Assembly: GCA_964543575.1 (NCBI GenBank)
Contig: CAZIYV010000024.1
Span: 1 to 30,239, forward strand
Reading direction: 5' to 3'
From: Pelotomaculum_B sp964543575
GTDB lineage: Bacteria > Bacillota > Desulfotomaculia > Desulfotomaculales > Pelotomaculaceae
DNA length: 30,239 nucleotides
Shown here: piece after piece, positions 23,130 through 30,221 of the stretch
Numbering within the stretch: position 1 is the stretch's first letter
Layout: every line of letters starts with the position of its first letter
The notes under the pieces: model-generated
Seen by the model: only the letters and a program-made list of their open reading frames with translations
Told to the model about the DNA's origin: nothing
Databases searched by the model: none
Program-made: the position numbers and the translations under genes

Positions 23130-23990
23130 TGTGATTATATCCCGCTCCGCTGCCGGGGTCGAGCACCGTGAAAAAATACCTTTGAGGTTACTCTTTAGGG
23201 ACGTATTCTTTCACCGTGCCCAGCTTACGGGTCCTTTGCATGCATCTTTGAAGGGTCGGGTTTTGCTGCCTGTCCGACAGGCCTTTCGCTCGTGCACTCC
23301 ACTCCCGCTCCACTTCGCCGGCGCCGGCTCGATTTCGCTCCCGCTACGCACACCAGCGAAGGCCTTCACCTGGTTGCCGGTGGCTGCAAAATGACCGCTC
23401 CGCACGGTCGGGCGCTTTCGGGCCACATTTTCGGGTCCCAGCCCGGTCGTGCCGAGCAGGCCTACTGCCTATCCACCCGGCGCGCGGGAGTGGTATCGTC
23501 CCACAACCCGCCCTGTGATGGGTGCCGTCCGCGCGAAAGGTTAGCTTCGCCAGAACGCGGCGCGTTGCGCTCCCTTTGCGCCGGTCGGTTGCCCAAAACT
23601 GCTGTCTACACTATGTGCGCCCACGCTGTGGGCAGTGTTTTAGCGCTAGCTGCACGAACGATAAGGTTGTCAGGGAACGGCTCAACGCCCGTCCCCGGCC
23701 TGATTAAACTGCCCAGCTTTAGGGTCTGGGCGTGCAGTTGCACACCTTTCCTATCCTGCACCTGGCTACCAGGCCTCCGCCCGTGCGCTCCGCTCCGCGC
23801 ATCGACTCCGGTCCTGGGGCAAGGCACCGTGCCCCTCTGGAAAACATATCTGCTGCTGCGATGCTATAGTAAGCGCCGGCAGCTGCCGGCGTACTTTTCA
23901 CCCATTTGATGACAGAATGCGGCACAACGCTGCGCTTGCTGCCGCGCATCTTTCCAGAGCTGACCACCTCTGTGGCCAATAAAAGGAAAG
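23130..23990. other. GC-rich, hairpin-dense region without convincing genes
   Basis: About 860 bp, far more GC-rich than the flanks. Frames are open in places on both strands, but none has a spaced ribosome binding site or a recognisable protein, and they overlap each other. Compact inverted repeats are frequent: 23269-23281, 23619-23633 (6 bp, inside a further 5-bp pairing of 23608-23612 with 23634-23638), 23711-23731, 23732-23743, 23761-23773 and an 18-bp palindrome at 23874-23891 (CGCCGGCAGCTGCCGGCG). A large structured RNA, probably on the minus strand and ending at the hairpin 23096-23129, is one explanation; decayed GC-rich mobile DNA is the other. Confidence 0.45.
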
Positions 23991-24272
23991 CAAAATCATA
24001 TCATCCTAAGATCCCTGAAATGACAATTTTCTGCAGGAAATTAAAATAAAAGCCAGAAGTATACATCTGAGCTATAGTTATCCATAGCTAGTTTACCTAT
24101 AGCCACTAATGAACTGATAAAATACTTAAAGAAGATCAAATACACTATTCTTCCTTATTAGACGCGGTCAGGATAGACTAATATATATTTTCAAAGTATA
24201 ACTTTTCTTTATTTACCAACTAATACCAATCAGTTAAAATCTATTTATTTCAAATTATTCAGAGGTTGCAGA
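23991..24272. other. AT-rich gap before the second MBL gene
   Basis: No gene is seen. A GCTATAG...CTATAGC inverted repeat with a 19-base spacer lies around 24072-24104. This segment should contain the promoter of the gene at 24273, but I cannot pick out a clear -35/-10 pair. Confidence 0.4.
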
Positions 24273-25850
24273 ATGGCATTCATATTCCGATATTATATAA
24301 AGAATAAGCAAATCCGGGGTAAAGTTAATCTCACTGAACACAGTGCAGATATAATTAAAACGATTAAACAATTTTATCAAAGTAATCTTAAAGATTGTAG
24401 AGTAGTAAAAGATTATTATGAATATAAGCTTCATTTAAATGTAGACAATCAAAGATTGCGGGAGTTTGGTAAAATACTTTTACAGAATTGTGTAGGCCTA
24501 AAAACAATATGGCAAAGCAAAGAAAAAAAAGTCTCGACATTTTTTGTTAGAAAGATGCATGAGTACTATGCTTTTTTAAACAGAGAAGAAGATAGCGCAA
24601 TAATAAGTATAGATCTTATAGATGTTATAGACATTAGCGATTATGAACGCCTTACTTCGCAAGCATTAGAAAATATAAGTAAATATTTAGAACGTTATAA
24701 TATAAAATCAAACCCTGACAATAACCAGTCGAATACAAATGAGGTTGCTAGAGCTTACTATATAGATGTATTTACTTTGGATATCAATAGTTCTGATTTG
24801 AAAGATATTTCTAGTTATTTGAAGCCAGATAGCAATATAAAAACAGTAATAATAAAGGGTTTTCATCGAAGAAAACTTGACAAGATTAAAATAATTGCTG
24901 AGTTAGATGTTGACCAGCTAAGAAATTCTGAGATATCTGATGCTGGTAATAACATCACGCCTGATAATAATGCCTTAGCTGATGGTTTCGAAGTAACAGG
25001 AAGCAAAAAACTTGATGCTGAAGAGGTTGCCAGAATCATGAAATCGTTAAATATATATATTTCTGCAGCAAAAACTATTAAAAAAAGATACGAAGGGAAT
25101 TCATCAGATATTAACTTTATAGTGCATAACGTAGGTCAGGCACTATCTACTTCATTGTCAGTATTAAACAACCCGCCATTTTTGTATTTTGATTTTGGTA
25201 TTAGTGAAGGACCTAATGAGTTCAACAGACCAACACATATGACTGTTGATGTAAGCCAAGTTCCCTCAATCATTCTTTCACATATTCACAGGGATCATTG
25301 GTATGGCATAACTGTTTTTACTAAATCTTTCGAATGTAACTGGTATATACCAGACCAGTATATGGAACCATTATTCAGAAAAAGATGTGCAGAGATTATA
25401 GTTAGCGGTGGTAGTGTGAGCTATATCAATACACCGATTTCACTGGGTTTTGGAACAATTATTATGAATATAAATTCTAGATATAACCCAACTCGTTTAC
25501 CTAGTCACAAACATGATAACGGCTTAGCAATAAAAATGACACTACAATCCAAAGAAATGAAGAATGTTAATATCTTAATTGCAGGGGATCAAAGATATGA
25601 TTACATGCCTGAAAAATATCTTAAGGAAATTGACATTTTAGTTGCCAGTCATCATGGTGGAGAGTATTCATGGTCAAAAAGAAGAACTGTATATGATGAT
25701 ATTCCTATTAGCACAGGCTTGAGTCAAATTATTTATAGTTATGGGTACAACAATACACATAATCATCCTTCTGAAGAGAATCAATATAATTTAAGAGGCT
25801 GGAAAAATAGCCATAAAACTGCAATCCATTCAGATTACAAGCTGAAGTAG
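24273..25850 (+). CDS. MBL-fold hydrolase with long unrecognised N-terminal region
   Basis: A 525-aa soluble protein. Residues about 290-525 form a metallo-beta-lactamase fold: FIVHNVGQA, the metal motif HIHRDH at 337-342 (H337, H339, D341, H342), AGDQRYD with D439, and ASHHGG with H460 and H461. Together with the overall ComEC-like order this suggests a two-metal hydrolase acting on nucleic acid or nucleotides. The first 280 residues are not recognised; they are rich in Asn, Ile, Lys and Asp, with repeated beta-type segments such as AIISIDLIDVIDI and YYIDVFTLDI. The gene is strongly AT-rich and stands alone between GC-rich blocks, which suggests recent transfer. The ATG follows an AGAGGT site seven bases upstream. 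A defence-related role is a guess. Confidence 0.9.
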   Translation: MAFIFRYYIKNKQIRGKVNLTEHSADIIKTIKQFYQSNLKDCRVVKDYYEYKLHLNVDNQRLREFGKILLQNCVGLKTIWQSKEKKVSTFFVRKMHEYYAFLNREEDSAIISIDLIDVIDISDYERLTSQALENISKYLERYNIKSNPDNNQSNTNEVARAYYIDVFTLDINSSDLKDISSYLKPDSNIKTVIIKGFHRRKLDKIKIIAELDVDQLRNSEISDAGNNITPDNNALADGFEVTGSKKLDAEEVARIMKSLNIYISAAKTIKKRYEGNSSDINFIVHNVGQALSTSLSVLNNPPFLYFDFGISEGPNEFNRPTHMTVDVSQVPSIILSHIHRDHWYGITVFTKSFECNWYIPDQYMEPLFRKRCAEIIVSGGSVSYINTPISLGFGTIIMNINSRYNPTRLPSHKHDNGLAIKMTLQSKEMKNVNILIAGDQRYDYMPEKYLKEIDILVASHHGGEYSWSKRRTVYDDIPISTGLSQIIYSYGYNNTHNHPSEENQYNLRGWKNSHKTAIHSDYKLK

Positions 25851-25907
25851 TAGGTGTAAACGAGTTTGATACAATTTCGTGATAAATGGCGGGTTGTGTT
25901 AAAGATC

Positions 25908-25958
25908 AGCCCGCTCACCTGGTCATGTACGGCTTGCACAGGTCCAGGTTCGCGGGCT
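25908..25958. terminator. Two-part hairpin between convergent genes, possible terminator
   Basis: AGCCCGC (25908-25914) pairs with GCGGGCT (25952-25958), and ACCTGG (25917-25922) with CCAGGT (25944-25949), separated by matching two-base internal loops and a 21-base apical loop. It lies between the plus-strand gene ending at 25850 and the minus-strand module ending at 26002. T-tracts are short on both sides. Confidence 0.4.
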
Positions 25959-26001
25959 TTGTTAAATGATCTGAGTGAATGTGTGCGGATAAAAATAGAA
26001 G

Positions 26002-26289
26002 TCAGTCCTCCGACTGGTCCCGCTCCGGGAACGCGATCACGTTACCGGCTTCCTTTTCCTTCTGTCTTTGCTCCCTCTGCCTCAAAAGCTCGCTGATACG
26101 CTTAACGTTACTGCCGTCGTCTCCTTCCCCCGCAGTCAGCTTAACTTCAGCGCTTTCCACAAAGAAGAATAAGCTCATCAGCTGTTTCATTTCTTCCGCC
26201 TCATCCTGCCGCCCGCTGTCCTGAAAAACCCCCATGCTAACAGCCAGCGCTTTTCTGAGGACAAATAACTCATCGCCGGTCAGGATCAC
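26002..26289 (-). CDS. Small hypothetical protein of the replication module (95 aa)
   Basis: No family recognised. The protein is predicted helical and acidic: an N-terminal ILTGDELFVLRKALAVSM, a central EEMKQLMSLFFFVESAEV, and a charged C-terminal helix ending in Glu/Asp. I take the GTG at 26289, which overlaps the previous stop (GTGA) and has AAGGAG eleven bases upstream; the frame could also open at 26301, where the same site is too close. It is the last gene of the minus-strand module. Confidence 0.65.
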   Translation of the reverse strand: MILTGDELFVLRKALAVSMGVFQDSGRQDEAEEMKQLMSLFFFVESAEVKLTAGEGDDGSNVKRISELLRQREQRQKEKEAGNVIAFPERDQSED

Positions 26290-26636
26290 CCGAAATTCCA
26301 CTCCTTCACCACGTTTTCATTGTCCGCTACCGTCTCGTCTTCGACAAAGTTGATAAACTCTTCTTCCTCGCCAGCATCGCCAAGCAGTTCCTGGCCAGGT
26401 TGCCCCTGGGCTCCTGCGGTCTGCTGCTTTTTTACATCAAACAAACTGACCTGGACCGGGCTCAGTTCTACTAAAACCTGTTCGTTTGGCTTGAACTGCT
26501 TTAGCTCCAATAGATTGTCGTTGGTTAGTTCGATATCCTCCAGCGTCACCCGGATGGACTGCGCCCAACCGTCAGTCAGGACCCGGTTAACAATCTCGAT
26601 CTTTTTTACCCGCGCTTTAAAGTCTGCTTTTCTCAT
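26286..26636 (-). CDS. Small hypothetical protein of the replication module (116 aa)
   Basis: No family recognised. The first 70 residues alternate basic and hydrophobic strands (RVKKIEIVNRVLTDGW, then IRVTLEDIELTNDN), suggesting a small beta-rich domain. A Gln/Gly linker and an acidic tail with EEEEFINFVEDE follow. An acidic C-terminal tail after a small beta domain recalls single-stranded-DNA mimic or SSB-like accessory proteins, but I do not claim that function. The ATG at 26636 has a GAGGGGG site. It is coupled to the next gene by a four-base overlap. Confidence 0.7.
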   Translation of the reverse strand: MRKADFKARVKKIEIVNRVLTDGWAQSIRVTLEDIELTNDNLLELKQFKPNEQVLVELSPVQVSLFDVKKQQTAGAQGQPGQELLGDAGEEEEFINFVEDETVADNENVVKEWNFG

Positions 26637-26651
26637 GCTTTCCCCCTCATT

Positions 26652-26846
26652 TTACCACTTTTTCTTTTTGCCTTTGAGCTTTTTCGTGTATTCAAATTTC
26701 CTGCCGCCCAGCCCGCACTCATTACAGGACGCCACCCGCTTGCCGCATTTAAACCGGCAGGGATCCCCCGTTCGGAAACGGCAGCGGCAGGGGATGCCCG
26801 CTCCCGCCGCTTGCGGATCCTTTCCGTCCGCTTCAGGACGGTCCAT
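26652..26846 (-). CDS. Small cysteine-rich protein, possible zinc ribbon
   Basis: A 64-aa frame with six cysteines in IPCRCRF, DPCRFKCGK and SCNECGLGG, the spacing of a small zinc-binding module, followed by a very basic C-terminus (KKLKGKKKKW). It overlaps the RusA gene's 3' end by 14 bp. An alternative frame (26633-26857) exists in the same place but lacks this pattern. The ribosome binding site (GTGGAG) is weak, so the gene is less certain than its neighbours. Confidence 0.5.
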   Translation of the reverse strand: MDRPEADGKDPQAAGAGIPCRCRFRTGDPCRFKCGKRVASCNECGLGGRKFEYTKKLKGKKKKW

Positions 26847-27321
26847 GCTGGCTCCACTTTCTTTGCCCGTAATTATCTCTGCAATTTTCGCACTCGTGCG
26901 CCCAGCCGCACCGTCCGCCGTTGACGAACCAGGTCTCGCTTTTGGGGCAACTGCTTTTGTCGTAAAGCGGCGGGCAAAGTGGCCACACCGACACCTCGGC
27001 CCGCTCCGCGGCGGTTTCGTTTACGGTCATACTGGCCTTTATCCGCTCGACCTGGCTGTCGTCCAGCCAGGCGACGCCGTTCAGGCCATCGCAAATGGCT
27101 TTGATGTAGTTGTCCAGGTCACCGCCTTTAGTTTTGAAATACAGCCTGACCTGCAGTTCCACCGGTCCTTCGAGCGGGTTCCTGAACAGCCGCTTTGCGG
27201 TCCACCCGATGGCCTTCTCGTAGTCCCGGCAGTTGCGGGGAGTATAGACATTACCGTTGCGCCCCAGGCGCGGCCTCTGCTTGGGCACCGGCCGGCCGGG
27301 AACGGTGAAAGTGACAGCCAT
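26833..27321 (-). CDS. RusA-family Holliday junction resolvase
   Basis: A 162-aa phage-type resolvase that would cut four-way DNA junctions as a dimer. The family features are clear: N-terminal VPGRPVPKQRPR (residues 7-18), then GDLDNYIKAICDGLNG (67-82) with D68, D70 and K74, then LDDSQV with D87 and D88. The first 115 residues match the family length. A C-terminal extension of about 45 residues contains a run of cysteines (SSCPKSE, RCGWAHECENC), not part of the classic enzyme and possibly zinc-binding. It sits in a replication module beside a helicase loader. The ATG at 27321 follows GGGGGTG and starts right after the previous stop. Confidence 0.92.
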   Translation of the reverse strand: MAVTFTVPGRPVPKQRPRLGRNGNVYTPRNCRDYEKAIGWTAKRLFRNPLEGPVELQVRLYFKTKGGDLDNYIKAICDGLNGVAWLDDSQVERIKASMTVNETAAERAEVSVWPLCPPLYDKSSCPKSETWFVNGGRCGWAHECENCRDNYGQRKWSQHGPS

Positions 27322-27324
27322 CTC

Positions 27325-27555
27325 CTAATCACCCCCTATCCCCAATATGCCGCCGGGTCTGCCCACGATTTCCCCATGTGCGGATAGATCCACCAGCAAA
27401 AACAGCATTTCTTCCTGCCTGCGCCGGAACTTTTCTGCCATTTCCGGCAGCGGAACGCCTTCTTTCCAGCACGACACGGCCAGCCTGACCTGTTCGGGCT
27501 GCCAGGAGAAGTCGAAGTCGCTACAGGCGATGTATATCCTCGCTCCCTTTGCCAC
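27325..27555 (-). CDS. Small hypothetical protein (76 aa), homeodomain-like
   Basis: No family named. The central part, WQPEQVRLAVSCWKEGVPLPEMAEKF, has the look of a helix-turn-helix found in small phage proteins. The end is glycine-rich (RPGGILGIGG). The frame opens at a GTG at 27567, but the GAGGTG site is directly against it; the GTG at 27555 is nine bases from that site and fits better. It is packed between the helicase loader and RusA genes. Confidence 0.65.
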   Translation of the reverse strand: MAKGARIYIACSDFDFSWQPEQVRLAVSCWKEGVPLPEMAEKFRRRQEEMLFLLVDLSAHGEIVGRPGGILGIGGD

Positions 27556-27573
27556 CTTTAGCGCCACCTCTTT

Positions 27574-28272
27574 TCACGCCGGAAGCCGCAGGCTCTGGCT
27601 AGTAAAGTTGACCACCTGCAGGGTGGAGCGCAGCCGGTCGATCACCCGCTCCGCGTAGATGCCTCGCAGCTGCCCGGCGGTCAAATTGGTGGTGATGATC
27701 ACCGGCCGGAAGCGGCTGTACCGCTCCGCGATGATGTCGTCCACTTTAGTCAGGACCCACCCTTCCGTATACTCGGCCCCCAGGTCGTCCAGGACCAGGA
27801 GCGGGGTCTCCCTGAGCCGCCGCTCAAAGCTGGCCCATTCCCCCGGACTGACGGCCTTAAGAGTGAAAATGCTGTCCAGCAGTCCGGACATGGTGATGAA
27901 AAGCCCGCTCCCGCGCCTGGCTATTTGCTCCTGCAAGACAGCCACGGCCAGGGTGGTCTTCATCGTGCCGACGGACCCTTTCAGGAGCAGGCCGCGGCCT
28001 GCCTCGATGTTCTCCCGCAGGTCTTGGGCGTAGCCCTTCACCTGGTCGTACGGCTCCCGGACGCTTTCCGGGACGCCGGCCCGTTCAATGTTTTCAAAGG
28101 TGCAGCTGCAGAAGCGCCGGTGGATGCCGCACCGCTCCAGGCTTTTGATTATGGCGTGGAGGAGCAACGGGCAATCTCTGTTTTGGTCATCGCACAGGCC
28201 GGTCTTTCCGGTGATCTCTACCATGCAGCTGCTGGTGATGCCGCAGTAGCGGCTAGAGGGTATCCGGCTCAT
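27574..28272 (-). CDS. DnaC/DnaI-like helicase loader ATPase
   Basis: A 232-aa AAA+ protein predicted to load the replicative helicase at the element's origin. Walker A is GSVGTMKTT at 99-107, with Met at position 104 where Gly is usual. Walker B is LLVLDDLGAEY with D162 and D163. Sensor-1 is VIITTNL, and an arginine follows in RVIDRLRS. The first 60 residues carry seven or more cysteines (RYCGITSSCM, LCDDQNRDC, RFCSC), like the zinc-binding N-terminus of DnaI. I prefer the ATG at 28272, with AAGGTGG nine bases upstream; a GTG at 28320 behind GGGAGG is a real alternative that would add 16 residues. The start overlaps the DnaD-like gene by 20 bp. Confidence 0.88.
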   Translation of the reverse strand: MSRIPSSRYCGITSSCMVEITGKTGLCDDQNRDCPLLLHAIIKSLERCGIHRRFCSCTFENIERAGVPESVREPYDQVKGYAQDLRENIEAGRGLLLKGSVGTMKTTLAVAVLQEQIARRGSGLFITMSGLLDSIFTLKAVSPGEWASFERRLRETPLLVLDDLGAEYTEGWVLTKVDDIIAERYSRFRPVIITTNLTAGQLRGIYAERVIDRLRSTLQVVNFTSQSLRLPA

Positions 28273-29164
28273 TGGCCCAGTCCACCTTACTTGGCCGGTA
28301 ACCTGGTTTTGTACCTGCACTTTTCTTTCCTCCCTTCGCACCCGGCCTGTTCTGTTCCCACCGGGCTTCTTCTACCGTGGTAACACCTGCCCTGCGCCAG
28401 TTCTTCAGGATGCCCCCGATGTAGGCAGCGGTACGCTTGTCCTGTAGGGCTGCGCAGGTCAAGGCCTCACAGATCAGCTCGGATGAAAATTCCTTCCGCC
28501 AGCTGATTAATTGATTTATTTCCAAAGGTGACAGGGGTCTGCCGAATTCTTTGGCAAAGTCAGCGGCAATGTCTGTAACAACAACATCTACAACTACTAT
28601 ATCTTTATTCTTATTATTCTTAAGCGCTCTGGAAGGCTTGTCGCCGTTGGCCTCAGGTGCCCTCACGAGTACAGGTACGGGTACAGTTTCTGTACTCGTA
28701 GGTGTACCCGGTGAACGTGCCACGGGTACGATTTCTGTACTCGATTGGCTGCAAAGCACTGTCATATCTGGCTTTTCATCGAGTACAGTTTCTGTACCCG
28801 GCGGGTACGATTTCTGTACTCGAGCGGGTACAGTTTCCGTACCCGACTGGTATTCCTGCCAGTTTACTACTTTAACTTTGACCCCGTAAAACTGCTTTAC
28901 CTCAAGTTCCAGGTAACCGTTTTGTTCCAAATGCTTTAGCGCGCTGGAGACGGTGCTCTTGCTCATCTGCCGGCCGGCCTCGCCGATGACCTGCCGGACA
29001 TGCTCATAATTCAGCCACAGTTCGCCGGTTTCCAGCGACCGCGCCCGGTCGGGATAGGGAACGGCCTCCAGGAGACAATAGATCCACAGCTTGAAGGCCG
29101 TTCCCGGCATTTTCAAGTGGCCGTTTTTTTTCAGTCCGCGCCAAAGCTTGATCCATCCCGCCAC
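28253..29164 (-). CDS. DnaD-like replication initiator protein
   Basis: A 303-aa phage-type replisome organiser. The N-terminal winged helix spans about residues 20-105 (FKLWIYCLLEA, LNYEHVRQVIGEAG, TVSSALKHLEQNGYLEL). A low-complexity linker (about 110-200) contains repeated TETVP/TEIVP-like peptides encoded by the iterons described separately. The C-terminal DnaB_2/DnaD domain spans about 210-265 (FGRPLSPLEINQLISWRKEF, then AAYIGGILKNW). Such proteins bind the origin and recruit DnaI/DnaC and the helicase; the loader gene lies directly downstream. Translation starts at a GTG (29164) with GGAGG seven bases upstream. Carrying the origin repeats in the initiator gene recalls lambda O-type organisation. 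Confidence 0.88.
   Translation of the reverse strand: MAGWIKLWRGLKKNGHLKMPGTAFKLWIYCLLEAVPYPDRARSLETGELWLNYEHVRQVIGEAGRQMSKSTVSSALKHLEQNGYLELEVKQFYGVKVKVVNWQEYQSGTETVPARVQKSYPPGTETVLDEKPDMTVLCSQSSTEIVPVARSPGTPTSTETVPVPVLVRAPEANGDKPSRALKNNKNKDIVVVDVVVTDIAADFAKEFGRPLSPLEINQLISWRKEFSSELICEALTCAALQDKRTAAYIGGILKNWRRAGVTTVEEARWEQNRPGAKGGKKSAGTKPGYRPSKVDWANEPDTL
28575..28625. other. AT-rich stretch beside the iterons, possible unwinding element
   Basis: A run of about 50 bases made nearly only of A, T and C/A steps (ending TTATTCTTATTATTCTTAAG) inside an otherwise GC-rich gene, about 55 bp from the first iteron. The position and composition fit a DNA unwinding element; it encodes a short Asn/Lys and Val-rich part of the initiator. 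Confidence 0.4.
28681..28842. repeat. Five palindromic iterons, putative replication origin
   Basis: Five 15-bp copies of GTACRRTTTCYGTAC on the plus strand: 28681-28695, 28726-28740, 28783-28797, 28805-28819 and 28828-28842. Copies 1 and 3 are perfect inverted repeats (GTACAG-TTT-CTGTAC), and all are flanked by similar G/A-rich and YCG bases. Start-to-start steps are 45, 57, 22 and 23 bp. The last two steps are not multiples of three, so copy 4 is read in a different frame of the host gene while keeping its DNA sequence. This argues for selection on DNA as binding sites. Partial copies lie near 28669 and 28703. Confidence 0.82.
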
Positions 29165-29167
29165 TGC

Positions 29168-29383
29168 TCAGCCTCCAGAACAAAGCCAACTTATCAGGTG
29201 ATAAAGCAGGTAAGCCAAAAATAGCATTACAACCGCTGCTGCCAGGAATAGTGACAATGGCCTGTCCGGGCCTTCCAGCCACTCCTGGCAGGCGGTGATC
29301 TGCCGCTCCACGTAGTGGGCCAGACTTTCAGCCAGGGAAGGCCTAGTATAGCTGCGAACATATAGCGCCGGCTTTGGCTTCAT
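29168..29383 (-). CDS. Small membrane protein (71 aa)
   Basis: No family recognised. The soluble basic/amphipathic N-terminal part (to about residue 45) contains YVERQITACQEWLEG. It is followed by a single hydrophobic segment at about 43-66 (LFLAAAVVMLFLAYLLYHLI) and a short tail. The ATG at 29383 overlaps the upstream stop by four bases (ATGA), and the DnaD-like gene starts three bases after its stop, so it is translationally coupled inside the module. Confidence 0.72.
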   Translation of the reverse strand: MKPKPALYVRSYTRPSLAESLAHYVERQITACQEWLEGPDRPLSLFLAAAVVMLFLAYLLYHLISWLCSGG

Positions 29384-29736
29384 TCGACAAGCATCAGCTT
29401 TACCTGGCGGCTGAACTTATTTTGGGCTATTCTCTCCAGCGCCCGCGCCCGGCGAAAGATAGCCCGCGCTCTGGGCTTTAAGTGCCGGGTAGCCACCTCC
29501 AGGTCCTGCTCGTCCTGGATCAGGAAATAGCCTCCTCCTTCCGGTCCGGTACTGCTGCCGATAGGCAGGCCCCGCTCCACCACCAGGCGGTAGATGATCT
29601 CCCGAATTAACCGGTCCTCAAGAAATGCGGTCTGGGCCAGCCTCTTGCGGCTGATGGCGTTTTCATGGCCGGCCGGGATACAGTCCAGGACGGTCCGCTC
29701 CCGGGGGTTTAAACTCTGGTTTATCTGTTCCGTCAC
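29380..29736 (-). CDS. Winged-helix-like protein, first gene of the replication module
   Basis: A 118-aa soluble protein. Residues about 8-80 have a winged-helix order: NPRERTVLDCIP, then ISRKRLAQTAFLEDRLIREIIYRLV, then a glycine-rich wing (GSSTGPEGGGYFLI). The C-terminal 35 residues are strongly basic helices (LKPRARAIFRRARALERIA). This resembles small phage winged-helix proteins. The frame opens at 29769, but AAGGAG lies eight bases before the GTG at 29736 and only two before an ATG at 29742, so I prefer the GTG. It may act as regulator of the module. Confidence 0.72.
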   Translation of the reverse strand: MTEQINQSLNPRERTVLDCIPAGHENAISRKRLAQTAFLEDRLIREIIYRLVVERGLPIGSSTGPEGGGYFLIQDEQDLEVATRHLKPRARAIFRRARALERIAQNKFSRQVKLMLVE

Positions 29737-29852
29737 TGTCATCACTCCTTGCAGTCTTATGAATGACATTTAGCTTTTTGGCTGAAAATATAAGGTATAT
29801 TGACTTTGAATAATTAATTAAGGTTAGAAATTTAAATTTGGAGGAAATTACT

Positions 29853-30221
29853 ACGTTAATCTATGCAATTGTTTTTATTAATCTAGCTGCTTTACTTTAT
29901 TCAATAGGAGTTTGGGCTGAAAAGATTCAAGGTAAACTAAAATGGTGGCATGCAAGCGTTTTTTGGTCTGGACTAATATGTGATACTATAGGCACCACAG
30001 CAATGAGTAACATGGTTGGCACTTTGTTTCAATTTAACTTCCATGGAATAACATGATTATCAGCAATACTCCTTATGCTTTGTCATGCACTTTGGGCAAC
30101 TCTGGTTTGAATAAAAAATGATGAAATTATGATATTGAAATTTCATAAATTCAGTATTGTTGTTTGGGTTATTTGGTTAATACCAATGGTCACAGGCGTA
30201 ATTTTTGGCACTACAAGATAA
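29853..30221 (+). pseudogene. Decayed HsmA-family (TIGR03987-like) membrane protein gene
   Basis: The plus frame from 29853 to the TAA at 30219-30221 reads as a 122-residue, four-segment membrane protein with the family's recognisable segments: YAIVFINLAALLYSIGVWAE, KIQGKLKWWHA, NFHGIT, MLCHALWATLV, KNDE and KFHKFSIVVWVIWLIP. Three lesions interrupt it. The codon at the expected start, eight bases after a good GGAGG (29840-29844), is ACG instead of ATG. There are in-frame TGA codons at 30054-30056 and 30108-30110. A TTG at 29838 opens the same frame but overlaps the ribosome binding site. The sequence downstream of each stop stays in frame and family-like, so decay is recent. Two TGA stops could also mean sequencing error or readthrough, which I think less likely. 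Confidence 0.75.

Noticed and set aside
23292..23909. 205-aa plus-strand open frame in the GC-rich block
   Set aside because: Low-complexity Arg/Pro/Ser/Cys composition, no ribosome binding site, several overlapping frames on both strands; typical of non-coding GC-rich DNA.
26320..27387. 355-aa plus-strand open frame
   Set aside because: It lies opposite the RusA and small module genes, has no recognisable domains and mirrors the GC-rich codon pattern of the minus-strand genes.
28681..28842. CRISPR array
   Set aside because: The repeats are only 15 bp, palindromic, irregularly spaced (7-42 bp between them) and lie inside a coding sequence; there are no cas genes.
30054..30110. TGA read as a sense codon (recoding or alternative code)
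   Set aside because: TGA serves as a normal stop elsewhere in the window (for example in ATGA overlaps), and the lost start codon at the same gene points to decay instead.
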